DNA of 5,396 bases from an uncultured Cellulosilyticum sp. (lineage in GTDB: Bacteria > Bacillota > Clostridia > Lachnospirales > Cellulosilyticaceae): NCBI GenBank assembly GCA_934725855.1, contig CAKVCL010000071.1, forward strand, positions 1 to 5,396, read 5' to 3'. The notes beneath the pieces are model-generated. The model worked only from the letters and a program-made list of their open reading frames with translations, was not told the DNA's origin and did not search any database. Numbering within the stretch: the stretch's first letter is position 1; each line of letters opens with the position of its first letter. The position numbers and the translations under genes are program-made. This document shows, one piece after another, positions 1-5,155 of this stretch.

Positions 1-130
1 CAAAAACACCAAGAAGCATTGAGGCTACTGAAAAAAATAAGCTTAAGAAAAAATGAATTTCACGGATTCAGGTATATTCTCTTATCATACCAATTCCTAT
101 ATAGGCTTCATTCCCTTCAGAATCCGCACC

Positions 131-419
131 TGTATATAACATATGAAATTGGAACCAGTTAGTCATTGAAATCGGATTCACTTATATTATCAATTAATAA
201 TATAATATTTAGCTATTTACATGGAGTCTCTACAAGTATGAATAATTGTCCTAGAAAGCATCCTATGAAAAATAGGGTTTAAAGGCACGCAATTGTATCA
301 TACTTGTCACTTCAAATAAATAGTTCGCTATGCATAAATATCATATTATTCTCAATTGGTATTGTGGGTGGCTCCGATTTTAGAATGCAAAGTGGTTCCA
401 ATTTGGATTATTATATACA
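131..419. repeat. Nested imperfect inverted repeat (MITE-like or insertion-sequence ends)
   Basis: Two arms of about 50 bp, 131-181 and 368-419, are inverted copies. Read inwards to outwards, three blocks match exactly in both: TCCGATTT (176-169 and 373-380), TGGTTCCAATTT (157-146 and 393-404) and TTATATACA (139-131 and 411-419). Blocks two and three are 6 nt apart in both arms; blocks one and two are 11 or 12 nt apart. Each arm also contains the degenerate motif TGNNTCCNATTT twice, 23-24 nt apart, which recalls the multiple short repeats in IS21-family termini. A smaller inverted repeat (233-306) sits almost at its centre. Two readings remain: a small non-autonomous element with ends near 131 and 419, or two outward-facing insertion-sequence ends. 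No target-site duplication was found at either pair of edges. Confidence 0.5.
233..306. repeat. Central inverted repeat with internal hairpin
   Basis: CAAGTATGAATAATTG (233-248) is mirrored by CAATTGTATCATACTTG (290-306). The outer 8 bp pair perfectly and the inner AATTG/CAATT pair again after a small bulge. The 41-nt interior holds a 5-bp hairpin, CCTAT-GAAAA-ATAGG (262-276). Transcribed from either strand, this would fold into a long stem with an apical hairpin. I could not match it to a known riboswitch or ribozyme. It is probably the middle of the larger repeat at 131-419. Confidence 0.45.
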
Positions 420-439
420 TAAATGCAATAGCTTCAAGT

Positions 440-769
440 ATGTTTCATCCCAGTATGAAAGAAAAAATGGATCAGCTAGAAAATATGAAAGCTTCGTATG
501 AATCTAAAATAAGAGATTTACAAATGAGACTTAATGGTTACAAAAAGGTTGACAAAGAAAAAATAGTGCTGTTTTTAGAATCCAAAAAAGGATTAAAAAA
601 TAAAAGCCTAGATGATCTAAAAATAATCATCCAGACTTTTATTGATAAAGTATCCGTTTTCGATAGCTACATTGAAATTTCTTCTGTTGTGCTTACCGAA
701 TATGGAGGTGAGTCGCACCTCCTGATTTTCTCAATTTACCCTATAATTGCCCCTTCATCACTTGTGTAG
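440..769 (+). pseudogene. Serine recombinase C-terminal fragment
   Basis: The plus-strand frame from about 440 to the TAG at 767-769 reads like the C-terminal coiled-coil part of a large serine recombinase (the resolvase/invertase type of clostridial mobile elements). It starts at MFHPSMKEKMDQLENMK, continues with a Lys/Glu-rich helix, and has the characteristic final strand region IIQTFIDKVSVFDSYIEI. The N-terminal catalytic resolvase domain and the zinc-ribbon region are absent, so it cannot recombine DNA. The open frame extends upstream to an ATG at 356, but that part lies in the inverted repeat and is not recombinase-like. After about residue VVLTEYGGES the reading enters a GC-rich hairpin and probably no longer represents the original protein. 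No ribosome site precedes 440. Assignment rests on recalled family resemblance. Confidence 0.6.
704..735 (+). terminator. Hairpin, possible intrinsic terminator
   Basis: GGAGGTG (704-710) and CACCTCC (716-722) form a perfect 7-bp GC-rich stem with loop AGTCG, followed by TGATTTTCTC. The stem is strong but the T-tract is interrupted. It lies at the end of the serine-recombinase fragment, in the right place and direction to terminate it. Confidence 0.35.
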
Positions 770-822
770 TTAAAACTAACATTACTCATGAAAAATCTAG
801 TACCAAAGTATTCTCACTCTTA

Positions 823-1029
823 TCATTGTTGAATAATCGTTTCATTCATTTCTCTTCTCAGTTCTTTTACTCTTTCTATCGGTAACTTCAGCTTCTTTGA
901 AATCGTTTCATCATCTAAAATGTCCATCAATGCCTTAGCAGATTGCTCAATAGCTTCTGCTTTTCCCTTTTCTATTCCTTCTTCTACACCCTCTTCAAAA
1001 TTAAGTCTATCTCGTTCTAAAAGAGTCAT
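823..1029 (-). CDS. Candidate intragenic small Rpn protein (RpnS-like antitoxin)
   Basis: Inside the Rpn gene, an ATG at 1027-1029 (Met214 of the long protein) is preceded by a perfect GGAGGT (1037-1042) with a 7-nt spacer. It is in frame and would yield a 68-residue protein starting MTLLERDRLNFEEG and keeping the Gly/Glu-rich helix and the helix-turn-helix-like tail but no catalytic residues. Known Rpn proteins have been reported to produce such a C-terminal short form from an internal start, which binds and blocks the long toxic form. The internal ribosome site is at least as good as that of the full gene. The sequence shows the site; translation and antitoxin role are inferred. Confidence 0.5.
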   Translation of the reverse strand: MTLLERDRLNFEEGVEEGIEKGKAEAIEQSAKALMDILDDETISKKLKLPIERVKELRREMNETIIQQ

Positions 1030-1668
1030 ATATTGCACCTCCATCGCTTTGTCATGTTTAACATGATTTACTTTTTGGTTAATTGCCTTTACTAAATCAC
1101 TCTTTGCATTTTTTGCTACTTCGTCTGTTGATTGCTCCACATACTGTAGAAATTCTATCATTTCTTCATCTACATCATTTAATATTCCACTTGTATTTAA
1201 AAATACTTTATCTGTTTCATCTTTTAGTTCAATACTATTGTCTTCCACGCATAGATTTCTAAATGTATAACGATGCCTTTCTTTACCAAATGGGTCAAAA
1301 GTACAAATGAAAATTACATAGCTCTTATTAAGTGTTAAGTAGTCATCTCCTTTTGATATTTTATCTAAGTCTATATTCCCTTGATAGTATCTACTTCTTT
1401 TTGCTAGGTTAATATTCTTTCCCCGTTGCATTTCTACATTATAGACTGTTCCCTTTTCATCATTAACATAAACATCTAATCGAACTGATTTGCTATCTAA
1501 CAGAAGGTCTATGACCTTTTGTTCTTCTGGCATTTTTATTTCTTTAATGTTTATATCTAAAACCTTTTCAATTACTCTTCTACAAATGTCCTTATCGCTC
1601 ATTACTTTAGCAAACAAGAAGTCATCTTCTAAATTCAATTCTTGTAATTTCTTTTGTTTCTTTGCCAT
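823..1668 (-). CDS. Rpn-family PD-(D/E)XK nuclease (putative transposase family)
   Basis: This 281-residue protein belongs to the Rpn / PDDEXK_2 family, often labelled recombination-promoting nuclease or putative transposase. Family members are DNA endonucleases that promote RecA-independent recombination, and some are toxic antiphage proteins. Visible motifs are an N-terminal LEDDFLFAKVM (13-23), active-site Asp65 in SVRLDVYV, and Glu79-x-Gln81 in YNVEMQ, the usual D...ExQ form of the PD-(D/E)XK site. RSRYYQGN (91-98) follows, then a Gly/Glu-rich helix EEGVEEGIEKGKAE (225-238) and a helix-turn-helix-like tail DDETISKKLKLPIERVKEL. Length is normal for the family, so it looks intact. The start is supported by GGAGGT at 1679-1684, 10 nt upstream. 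It is transcribed alone, with a promoter candidate at 1720-1748 and mobile-element fragments on both sides. It is a diverged paralogue of the gene at 4190-5083, with catalytic residues at identical positions. An in-frame internal start at 1029 is annotated separately. Confidence 0.9.
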   Translation of the reverse strand: MAKKQKKLQELNLEDDFLFAKVMSDKDICRRVIEKVLDINIKEIKMPEEQKVIDLLLDSKSVRLDVYVNDEKGTVYNVEMQRGKNINLAKRSRYYQGNIDLDKISKGDDYLTLNKSYVIFICTFDPFGKERHRYTFRNLCVEDNSIELKDETDKVFLNTSGILNDVDEEMIEFLQYVEQSTDEVAKNAKSDLVKAINQKVNHVKHDKAMEVQYMTLLERDRLNFEEGVEEGIEKGKAEAIEQSAKALMDILDDETISKKLKLPIERVKELRREMNETIIQQ

Positions 1669-1719
1669 TATTTTTCTTACCTCCGACTTCTTCTCTAATC
1701 TAAGAGCATTTCTAATAAT

Positions 1720-1748
1720 ATTATACTCTATAACAGTCTAAGTTTAAA
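1720..1748 (-). promoter_or_regulatory. Promoter candidate for the left rpn gene
   Basis: On the minus strand a -35-like TTTAAA (1743-1748) is followed after exactly 17 bp by a perfect -10 TATAAT (1720-1725). Transcription would start near 1713, leaving a leader of about 45 nt that includes the GGAGGT ribosome site. The -35 matches the consensus at four of six positions. In AT-rich DNA such matches arise by chance, but the spacing and position suit the gene. Confidence 0.45.
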
Positions 1749-1768
1749 GTTGATGTTTTTTTCTACTC

Positions 1769-1987
1769 CTACCAAAATTCTTTTATCAACTTGCTCACCA
1801 TATATGTATAGTCAATAATTTCACCCAAAGAAAAAGCCATGTTGAATGTTACTTCAACATGGTCATTATAAACATCTACTCTTTTGACAAAATCTCTGAT
1901 GAACTTCTTGCATTCTGGAATATTTCTTGTTAGGATTGCTTCTTGAACCTTATCAATAATTTTAATAGCTTTGAGTTCTATATGATA
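1769..1987 (-). pseudogene. Serine recombinase C-terminal remnant
   Basis: A 72-codon open stretch ending at TAG (1769-1771) reads YHIELKAIKIIDKVQEAI, then NIPECKKFIRDFVKRVDVY, then NDHVEVTFNMAFS. This is the pattern of the distal C-terminus of large serine recombinases, where a coiled-coil helix is followed by a short strand pair (VDVY...HVEVTF). There is no start codon or ribosome site, and the frame is closed upstream by TAA (1988-1990). The catalytic domain is missing from the window. It is on the opposite strand from the similar fragment at 440-769 and has a different sequence, so the two come from different elements. Assignment rests on recalled family resemblance. Confidence 0.6.
1827..1862 (-). 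terminator. Possible intrinsic terminator inside the recombinase remnant
   Basis: CCATGTTGAA (1837-1846) and TTCAACATGG (1853-1862) form a perfect 10-bp inverted repeat with a 6-nt loop. Read on the minus strand it is followed by CTTTTTCTTT, so it resembles a rho-independent terminator. It lies within the codons for HVEVTFNM, so it may be an accident of coding sequence. If active it would shield the left rpn gene from transcription from the right. Confidence 0.35.
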
Positions 1988-2386
1988 TTAAAAAGATTTG
2001 TTTCATGTGCTTTTCCATGGGCAAGGACAATGATTTCTGCTTTCTCTGCTGCTTGTTCAATCTGTTTGTCATTTTCTTCGTCTTGTGACTTATCTTCTGA
2101 AAAAATTGCTCTTGTTACCATTGTATTATTTTATTATGTCTAATATGTCATTAACTGCTTGTATGTATACTGCTCTTGCCATGATTTCTCTTTATCTGCT
2201 CTCTAGCTCTTCCTGCTTCATTAGAATGTCTTTTGTTTTTATAGTAGCTTTCTTGAATAGTTTTCTCTTCACTCTTCTCAAGTTTTTGATTTCATTGCTT
2301 CTCATCTCCATTTCTGTTTGTGCTTTTTCCGTTCTTTGATTGATTAGATCTCTTATCACACTGATTGCTTCCCTGCTTTTTGGCAA
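1978..2386 (-). pseudogene. Unrecognised decayed coding region with short broken frames
   Basis: Three short minus-strand frames follow each other and look like coding sequence broken by stops. The first, 2192-2386, has only a TTG start and reads a charged, probably coiled-coil peptide (QRTEKAQTEMEMRSNEIKNL), ending in ESR-stop. In the same frame, 2126-2182 encodes MARAVYIQAVNDILDIIK. In another frame, 1978-2121 encodes a 47-residue peptide starting MVTRAIFSEDKSQDEEND. None has a convincing ribosome site, and the first starts in the T-tract of the terminator at 2385-2421. I do not recognise the family. It may be the upstream part of the decayed mobile element whose recombinase tail lies at 1769-1987. 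Confidence 0.35.
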
Positions 2387-2421
2387 AAAGATAACCTATT
2401 AGGTTCATATCCTAATAGGTT
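2385..2421 (-). terminator. Intrinsic terminator of the rpn-recombinase-hsdS' unit
   Basis: AACCTATTAGG (2393-2403) and CCTAATAGGTT (2411-2421) are a perfect 11-bp inverted repeat around a 7-nt loop. On the minus strand the stem is followed by ATC and then five T (2389-2385). It sits about 50 nt past the hsdS' stop codon, where a rho-independent terminator is expected. The stem is AT-rich but long. Confidence 0.7.
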
Positions 2422-2430
2422 TCATAATAA

Positions 2431-2445
2431 TAATATGTACTTATT
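2431..2445. repeat. Direct repeat downstream of hsdS', copy 1
   Basis: TAATATGTACTTATT here matches TAATATGTACCTATT at 5225-5239 in 14 of 15 positions and in the same orientation. Each copy lies just beyond the 3' end of an hsdS gene (28 nt here, 3 nt in the other). This suggests that the repeated unit extends past the coding sequence. Confidence 0.5.
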
Positions 2446-2473
2446 TTTTAGTTTGCTACATGTTAGGTAACTG

Positions 2474-3067
2474 TTACCCAAAATATTCGTTCAACAGAGA
2501 GTCAAACATCATCTGCGTATCATCTAACGCTTTCTGCACTTCAAATTTCAATTTGTCGACCTGTTGAACAAACTGAACAAACTCATTTTGAAGCTCTATT
2601 GGAGGAACAATTACACTTAGTTCATTTAGAATCTTTAAGTTGATGTTTTTCTGTGCCGACTCAGGAGCTTGTTCCTCAAGTATTCTTTGAAAGAATGTAA
2701 ACCAATAGTGCATAAATAGATTATTAGTTTTTTCATTTGCAACAAATCCAACAACACTATCTGGAAAACATGCATCAAATGTAAGTATTCCTGTTTTAGC
2801 AATATTTGCAGCTATAGTAATACATAGCGTACCCTTTTTCCACATCTTGCTCTGTTGCAAACCTAGCTCTGAATAAGTCATTTTGTATTCACTAATATAT
2901 AAATCTGCATTAGCGACATCTCCAGTTTGAATCAAAGGAAATATACCACCCAACAATTTAGGTTCATTACGAGGTCTATGTTTTGAAACCCCTCTGCCTA
3001 GCACCCCTAACTCTCCTAGTAACTGTTCATGCCAATTCTTTGGATTTGATACTGGGTCACCAAACAT
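2474..3067 (-). CDS. hsdS: Half-length type I restriction-modification specificity subunit (HsdS')
   Basis: This 197-residue protein is the second half of an HsdS subunit, the component that recognises the bipartite target of a type I restriction-modification complex. It starts at MFGDPVSNPKNW, the central conserved segment before the second target-recognition domain. It continues through one recognition domain (about 13-150, including GVLGRGVSKHRPRNEPKLL and FPLIQTGDVANAD) and ends with the conserved helix PPIELQNEFVQFVQQVDKL. Full HsdS proteins are about twice as long with two such domains. The upstream in-frame codons read stop-K-S-Q-F-I-E before the ATG, which matches the KSxFIEMFGDP context of complete HsdS, so the gene was cut from a longer one. 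No clear ribosome site precedes the ATG, 33 nt after the recombinase stop. It may be poorly translated and serve mainly as a silent recognition-domain cassette. Half-size subunits that work as dimers are an alternative. Confidence 0.85.
   Translation of the reverse strand: MFGDPVSNPKNWHEQLLGELGVLGRGVSKHRPRNEPKLLGGIFPLIQTGDVANADLYISEYKMTYSELGLQQSKMWKKGTLCITIAANIAKTGILTFDACFPDSVVGFVANEKTNNLFMHYWFTFFQRILEEQAPESAQKNINLKILNELSVIVPPIELQNEFVQFVQQVDKLKFEVQKALDDTQMMFDSLLNEYFG
2540..2560. repeat. 21-bp exact direct repeat in hsdS 3' ends, copy 1
   Basis: These 21 bp, encoding VDKLKFE in the C-terminal helix of HsdS', are identical and co-oriented with 5321-5341. Weaker similarity continues for about 50 bp towards the PPIEL codons. 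The repeat offers a site for homologous or recombinase-driven exchange. Confidence 0.75.
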
Positions 3068-3100
3068 CTCGATAAATTGGGATTTTCATTTATTTCCATT

Positions 3101-4093
3101 TTATCCAATATATTTTTGATGTGCCATTTTAACATTATTTTGATTAACCATTGCATATTGCAGTGTGGTATCAATTTTTGTATGCCCTAGCAATACCTGT
3201 ACTTGTTCAATCGGCATTCCTTTATCTATTGCTCTAGTTGCCAATGTACGCCTAAATTTGTGAGGATGCACTTTATTTATATTTAGCTCTTTTCCTAATT
3301 TCCTAACTCTAATTTCTACACCGCTAATCTTTAGTCTTTCATTAGGTTGATTTAATGTTACGAAAAGTGCAGGATTGTCATCACTTCTTTCTTTTAAATA
3401 TTCTTCCAGATGTATCTTTGCTCTAGCATCAAAATAAACTTTCCTCTCCTTATCGCCTTTTCCTAAAACAATACATTCTCTCTTTTCAAAATCTATATCT
3501 TTTTTATTAAGTGCAACTAATTCTCCCACTCTCATACCTGTTGAAGCTAATAAATCTATAATGGCAAGATCTCTGCTTGTATCACAATGATCTCTCATTA
3601 GTTCTAATTCCTCATCTGTATAAGTTTCTTTTACTGTCTTTCCTGTTTTGATTTTATGAATTCGTCGTGCAGGACTTTTCAAAATATAATTTTCATCTTC
3701 TAACCAAGAAAAGAAACTAGAAAGAATCCTACGTATATTATCTATAGTTACTTTACTAGCTTTGCTATTTTTCTGATATTCAGAAAGATATTCTCTTAGC
3801 TCTTCTGTCACTATTGTTTTGACGGATTTATCCAATTTTCCTAGCATTGCTTCTAAAGTAGTCTTATAATACTTTATTGATTTTTCAGAGCATCCCTCAA
3901 CTCTTTTTGCGGCTATAAAAGCCTTTAGTAGTTCTTCATTTGTAGTACTTTCTTGTTGCCCAGTATATTCATTTGCTTTTATTTCTTTTCCCCAAAAAGC
4001 ACGAGTTAGTACTTGTTCTAATAAAATCATTTGCTCATTATTTAGTAATGGCATCATTTCTTGCTCTATTTGCATTTTTATCTGTTCAACCAT
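3101..4093 (-). CDS. Tyrosine recombinase (XerC/D-like) of an hsdS locus
   Basis: This 330-residue protein is a tyrosine site-specific recombinase, which cuts and rejoins DNA through a covalent 3'-phosphotyrosine link. All catalytic residues are visible: Arg188 in STGMRVGEL, Lys212 in GKGDKER, His278 and Arg281 in HPHKFRRTLAT, His304 in LLGHTKIDTT and nucleophile Tyr313 in LQYAMV. The SAM-like core-binding domain spans about 52-135 (NEELLKAFIAAKRVEGCS to SSFFSWLEDENY). It is slightly longer than XerC/XerD because of a Glu/Gln-rich N-terminal extension of about 50 residues. The start is supported by AAAGGAG at 4102-4108, 8 nt upstream. Such recombinases next to hsdS genes typically drive specificity switching. 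It lies 96 nt after the rpn gene and just before hsdS', probably co-transcribed. Its ribosome site lies within a 43-nt inverted repeat, annotated separately. Confidence 0.93.
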   Translation of the reverse strand: MVEQIKMQIEQEMMPLLNNEQMILLEQVLTRAFWGKEIKANEYTGQQESTTNEELLKAFIAAKRVEGCSEKSIKYYKTTLEAMLGKLDKSVKTIVTEELREYLSEYQKNSKASKVTIDNIRRILSSFFSWLEDENYILKSPARRIHKIKTGKTVKETYTDEELELMRDHCDTSRDLAIIDLLASTGMRVGELVALNKKDIDFEKRECIVLGKGDKERKVYFDARAKIHLEEYLKERSDDNPALFVTLNQPNERLKISGVEIRVRKLGKELNINKVHPHKFRRTLATRAIDKGMPIEQVQVLLGHTKIDTTLQYAMVNQNNVKMAHQKYIG

Positions 4094-4096
4094 ATT

Positions 4097-4139
4097 GTTA
4101 ACTCCTTTGAAAATTTAATTATCTTTCAAAAGAATTAAC
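4097..4139 (-). promoter_or_regulatory. Inverted repeat over the recombinase ribosome site
   Basis: The arms 4097-4112 (plus strand GTTAACTCCTTTGAAA) and 4124-4139 (TTTCAAAAGAATTAAC) are inverted repeats with 14 of 16 positions matching and an 11-nt spacer. In the minus-strand mRNA both mismatches become G-U pairs, so a continuous 16-bp stem can form that contains the entire AAAGGAG ribosome site. This could hold recombinase translation low. The symmetry also suits a DNA-binding site for the recombinase or a repressor. No T-tract follows, so it is not a terminator. Confidence 0.6.
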
Positions 4140-4189
4140 AAATACAGTTGATTATATACCATTAGTTTCCTATATTATAAAATCTAATC

Positions 4190-4489
4190 CTATAGTCCAT
4201 TATCCATTCTTAACTTTTTAACTTCTTCAATAGATAATCCTGTTTTTTGACTAATTGTTTTATCATCTAAAATGTCCAACAGATTAACTGCTACTTCTAT
4301 ATTTCGTTGATGTATTCCTTGCTGTATCCCTTGCTGTATTCCTTCTTCTATGCCTTTTCGAATGCCAGTACTAATTAAATTCGCACGTTCATGTGCTGAG
4401 TCTTCTCTTGCTCGATATAGTGCAATTGTATCTGGATCATGACTTAGTTTCTCTAATTTTTCTTCAGCCATCTTAATTGCTGGATCCAT
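4190..4489 (-). CDS. Candidate intragenic small Rpn protein (RpnS-like antitoxin)
   Basis: An in-frame ATG at 4487-4489 (Met199 of the long protein) follows GGAGGA (4500-4505, in TTGGAGGA) with a 10-nt spacer. It would give a 99-residue protein starting MDPAIKMAEEKLEKLSHD that contains the Gly-Ile repeats and the conserved tail but none of the nuclease motifs. This matches the internal-start short form reported to inhibit Rpn nucleases. The spacer is a little longer than ideal, so support is weaker than for the left paralogue. The site is visible; its use is inferred. Confidence 0.42.
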   Translation of the reverse strand: MDPAIKMAEEKLEKLSHDPDTIALYRAREDSAHERANLISTGIRKGIEEGIQQGIQQGIHQRNIEVAVNLLDILDDKTISQKTGLSIEEVKKLRMDNGL

Positions 4490-5083
4490 TTCTATAATTT
4501 CCTCCAATCTTTCCTCGCTAATATCCTGTTGTAAAAACGAAAGCCATCTATTAAGCTCTTTATTGCCTTCTTTTATATTTTCTAATTTACTTTTTCTAAA
4601 CTTCGGTAACTCAATAAAATGTATTTCGACTATATCACTTAATAAATAATCCTTTTCCACATCCTCCCATAGATGAAATGAACTATGATAGTCTTTTGTT
4701 TCTAAGTAATTGAAATCCAGCAAATTAATCGTAATTACTTTTTTTAAGTTGGTATAATCTTCTCCTTGCTTAATACCTTCTAGAAAAAGTTTCCCCCAAT
4801 AAAAAAGTGTTCTCTTCTCCATATTATATTGATCTGTTAACTGAACTTCTATGTTAATCTGTTCACCATTTTGAGTTTTAGCTCTTACATCAATTCTACC
4901 TGTCTTGTCCTCGAGCATCTCTTTTGTCAATTCTTTGTTCTCAATAATGATAATTTCTGTTAAAGGTTCAGTATAAGTCTTACTTAGTATTGCATTTAAA
5001 AAAGAAAGTAAAATAACCTCATCATCTTTCTCTCCAAATAGCTTCTTAAAAATAAAGTCATTTAGTGGTTTTAGTCTTTGCAT
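4190..5083 (-). CDS. Rpn-family PD-(D/E)XK nuclease (putative transposase family)
   Basis: This 297-residue Rpn / PDDEXK_2 protein is a predicted endonuclease of the family tied to RecA-independent recombination and antiphage toxicity. Motifs, numbered from the chosen start: LKPLNDFIFKKLFG (4-17), active-site Asp65 in GRIDVRA, Glu79-x-Gln81 in INIEVQL, and EKRTLFYWGKLF (89-100). The C-terminal part has Gly-Ile repeats (GIEEGIQQGIQQGIHQ, 243-258) and the tail LLDILDDKTISQKTGLSIEEVKKLR. I chose the ATG at 5081-5083 because AAGGAG (5094-5099) lies 10 nt upstream. An in-frame ATG 27 nt earlier (5110) has no ribosome site and its extra residues are not family-like. The gene sits between the hsdS 3' end and the recombinase gene, an uncommon place. 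Promoter candidate at 5156-5185. Catalytic residues fall at the same positions as in the paralogue at 823-1668. Confidence 0.92.
   Translation of the reverse strand: MQRLKPLNDFIFKKLFGEKDDEVILLSFLNAILSKTYTEPLTEIIIIENKELTKEMLEDKTGRIDVRAKTQNGEQINIEVQLTDQYNMEKRTLFYWGKLFLEGIKQGEDYTNLKKVITINLLDFNYLETKDYHSSFHLWEDVEKDYLLSDIVEIHFIELPKFRKSKLENIKEGNKELNRWLSFLQQDISEERLEEIIEMDPAIKMAEEKLEKLSHDPDTIALYRAREDSAHERANLISTGIRKGIEEGIQQGIQQGIHQRNIEVAVNLLDILDDKTISQKTGLSIEEVKKLRMDNGL
4307..4354 (-). repeat. In-frame 12-bp tandem repeat in rpn (4 copies)
   Basis: On the minus strand four 12-bp units follow one another: GGCATAGAAGAA, GGAATACAGCAA, GGGATACAGCAA and GGAATACATCAA. They encode GIEE-GIQQ-GIQQ-GIHQ. Units 2 and 3 differ by one base, which suggests recent slippage. 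Changes in copy number would add or remove four residues without breaking the frame, in both the long and the putative short product. Confidence 0.8.
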
Positions 5084-5155
5084 ATTATATAAGCTCCTTC
5101 TGTCATTCATTCTAGTTGTATTATTGCCACATTATTATGCAACCTTACTAAACCT

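Larger units (their letters stand above)
1..439. other. No recognisable gene; intergenic or decayed DNA
   Basis: I find no credible gene here. A plus-strand frame is open from the left edge to a TAG near 160, but it has no recognisable motif and no start in the window. On the minus strand a hydrophobic stretch reading HFFLSLFFSVASMLLGVF runs off the left edge from about position 57. It could belong to a membrane protein outside the window, but it has no ribosome site and too little is visible to call it. Most of the stretch is taken up by the nested inverted repeat at 131-419. Confidence 0.5.

Noticed and set aside
233..306. Known riboswitch or self-cleaving ribozyme
   Set aside because: I compared it from memory with purine, preQ1, THF, fluoride, cyclic-di-GMP and hammerhead patterns and none of their conserved cores is present.
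304..501. Small plus-strand frame of 65 codons
   Set aside because: It starts with TTG inside the inverted repeat and its second half is a frame-shifted reading of the recombinase fragment.
823..1668. Reading the Rpn genes as true insertion-sequence transposases
   Set aside because: The family is often labelled putative transposase, but no terminal inverted repeats or target duplications flank either gene, and known members act as nucleases.
1490..1741. Plus-strand hydrophobic open frame
   Set aside because: It lies mostly antisense to the well-supported left rpn gene and its promoter; Ile/Ser/Phe-rich content is typical of an antisense shadow.
1943..2339. Two overlapping plus-strand frames rich in Ser, Leu and Phe
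   Set aside because: They overlap each other and the minus-strand frames, have no ribosome site and show no domain; composition fits the antisense of Lys/Glu-rich sequence.
2466..2478. GGTAACTGTTACC palindrome at the hsdS' stop codon as an operator or terminator
   Set aside because: The stem is only 6 bp with a one-base centre and no T-tract follows; it is too small to support a call.
5084..5110. Upstream ATG of the right rpn gene adding nine residues
   Set aside because: No ribosome site precedes 5110, whereas AAGGAG lies 10 nt before the ATG at 5083, and the extra residues do not resemble the family N-terminus.
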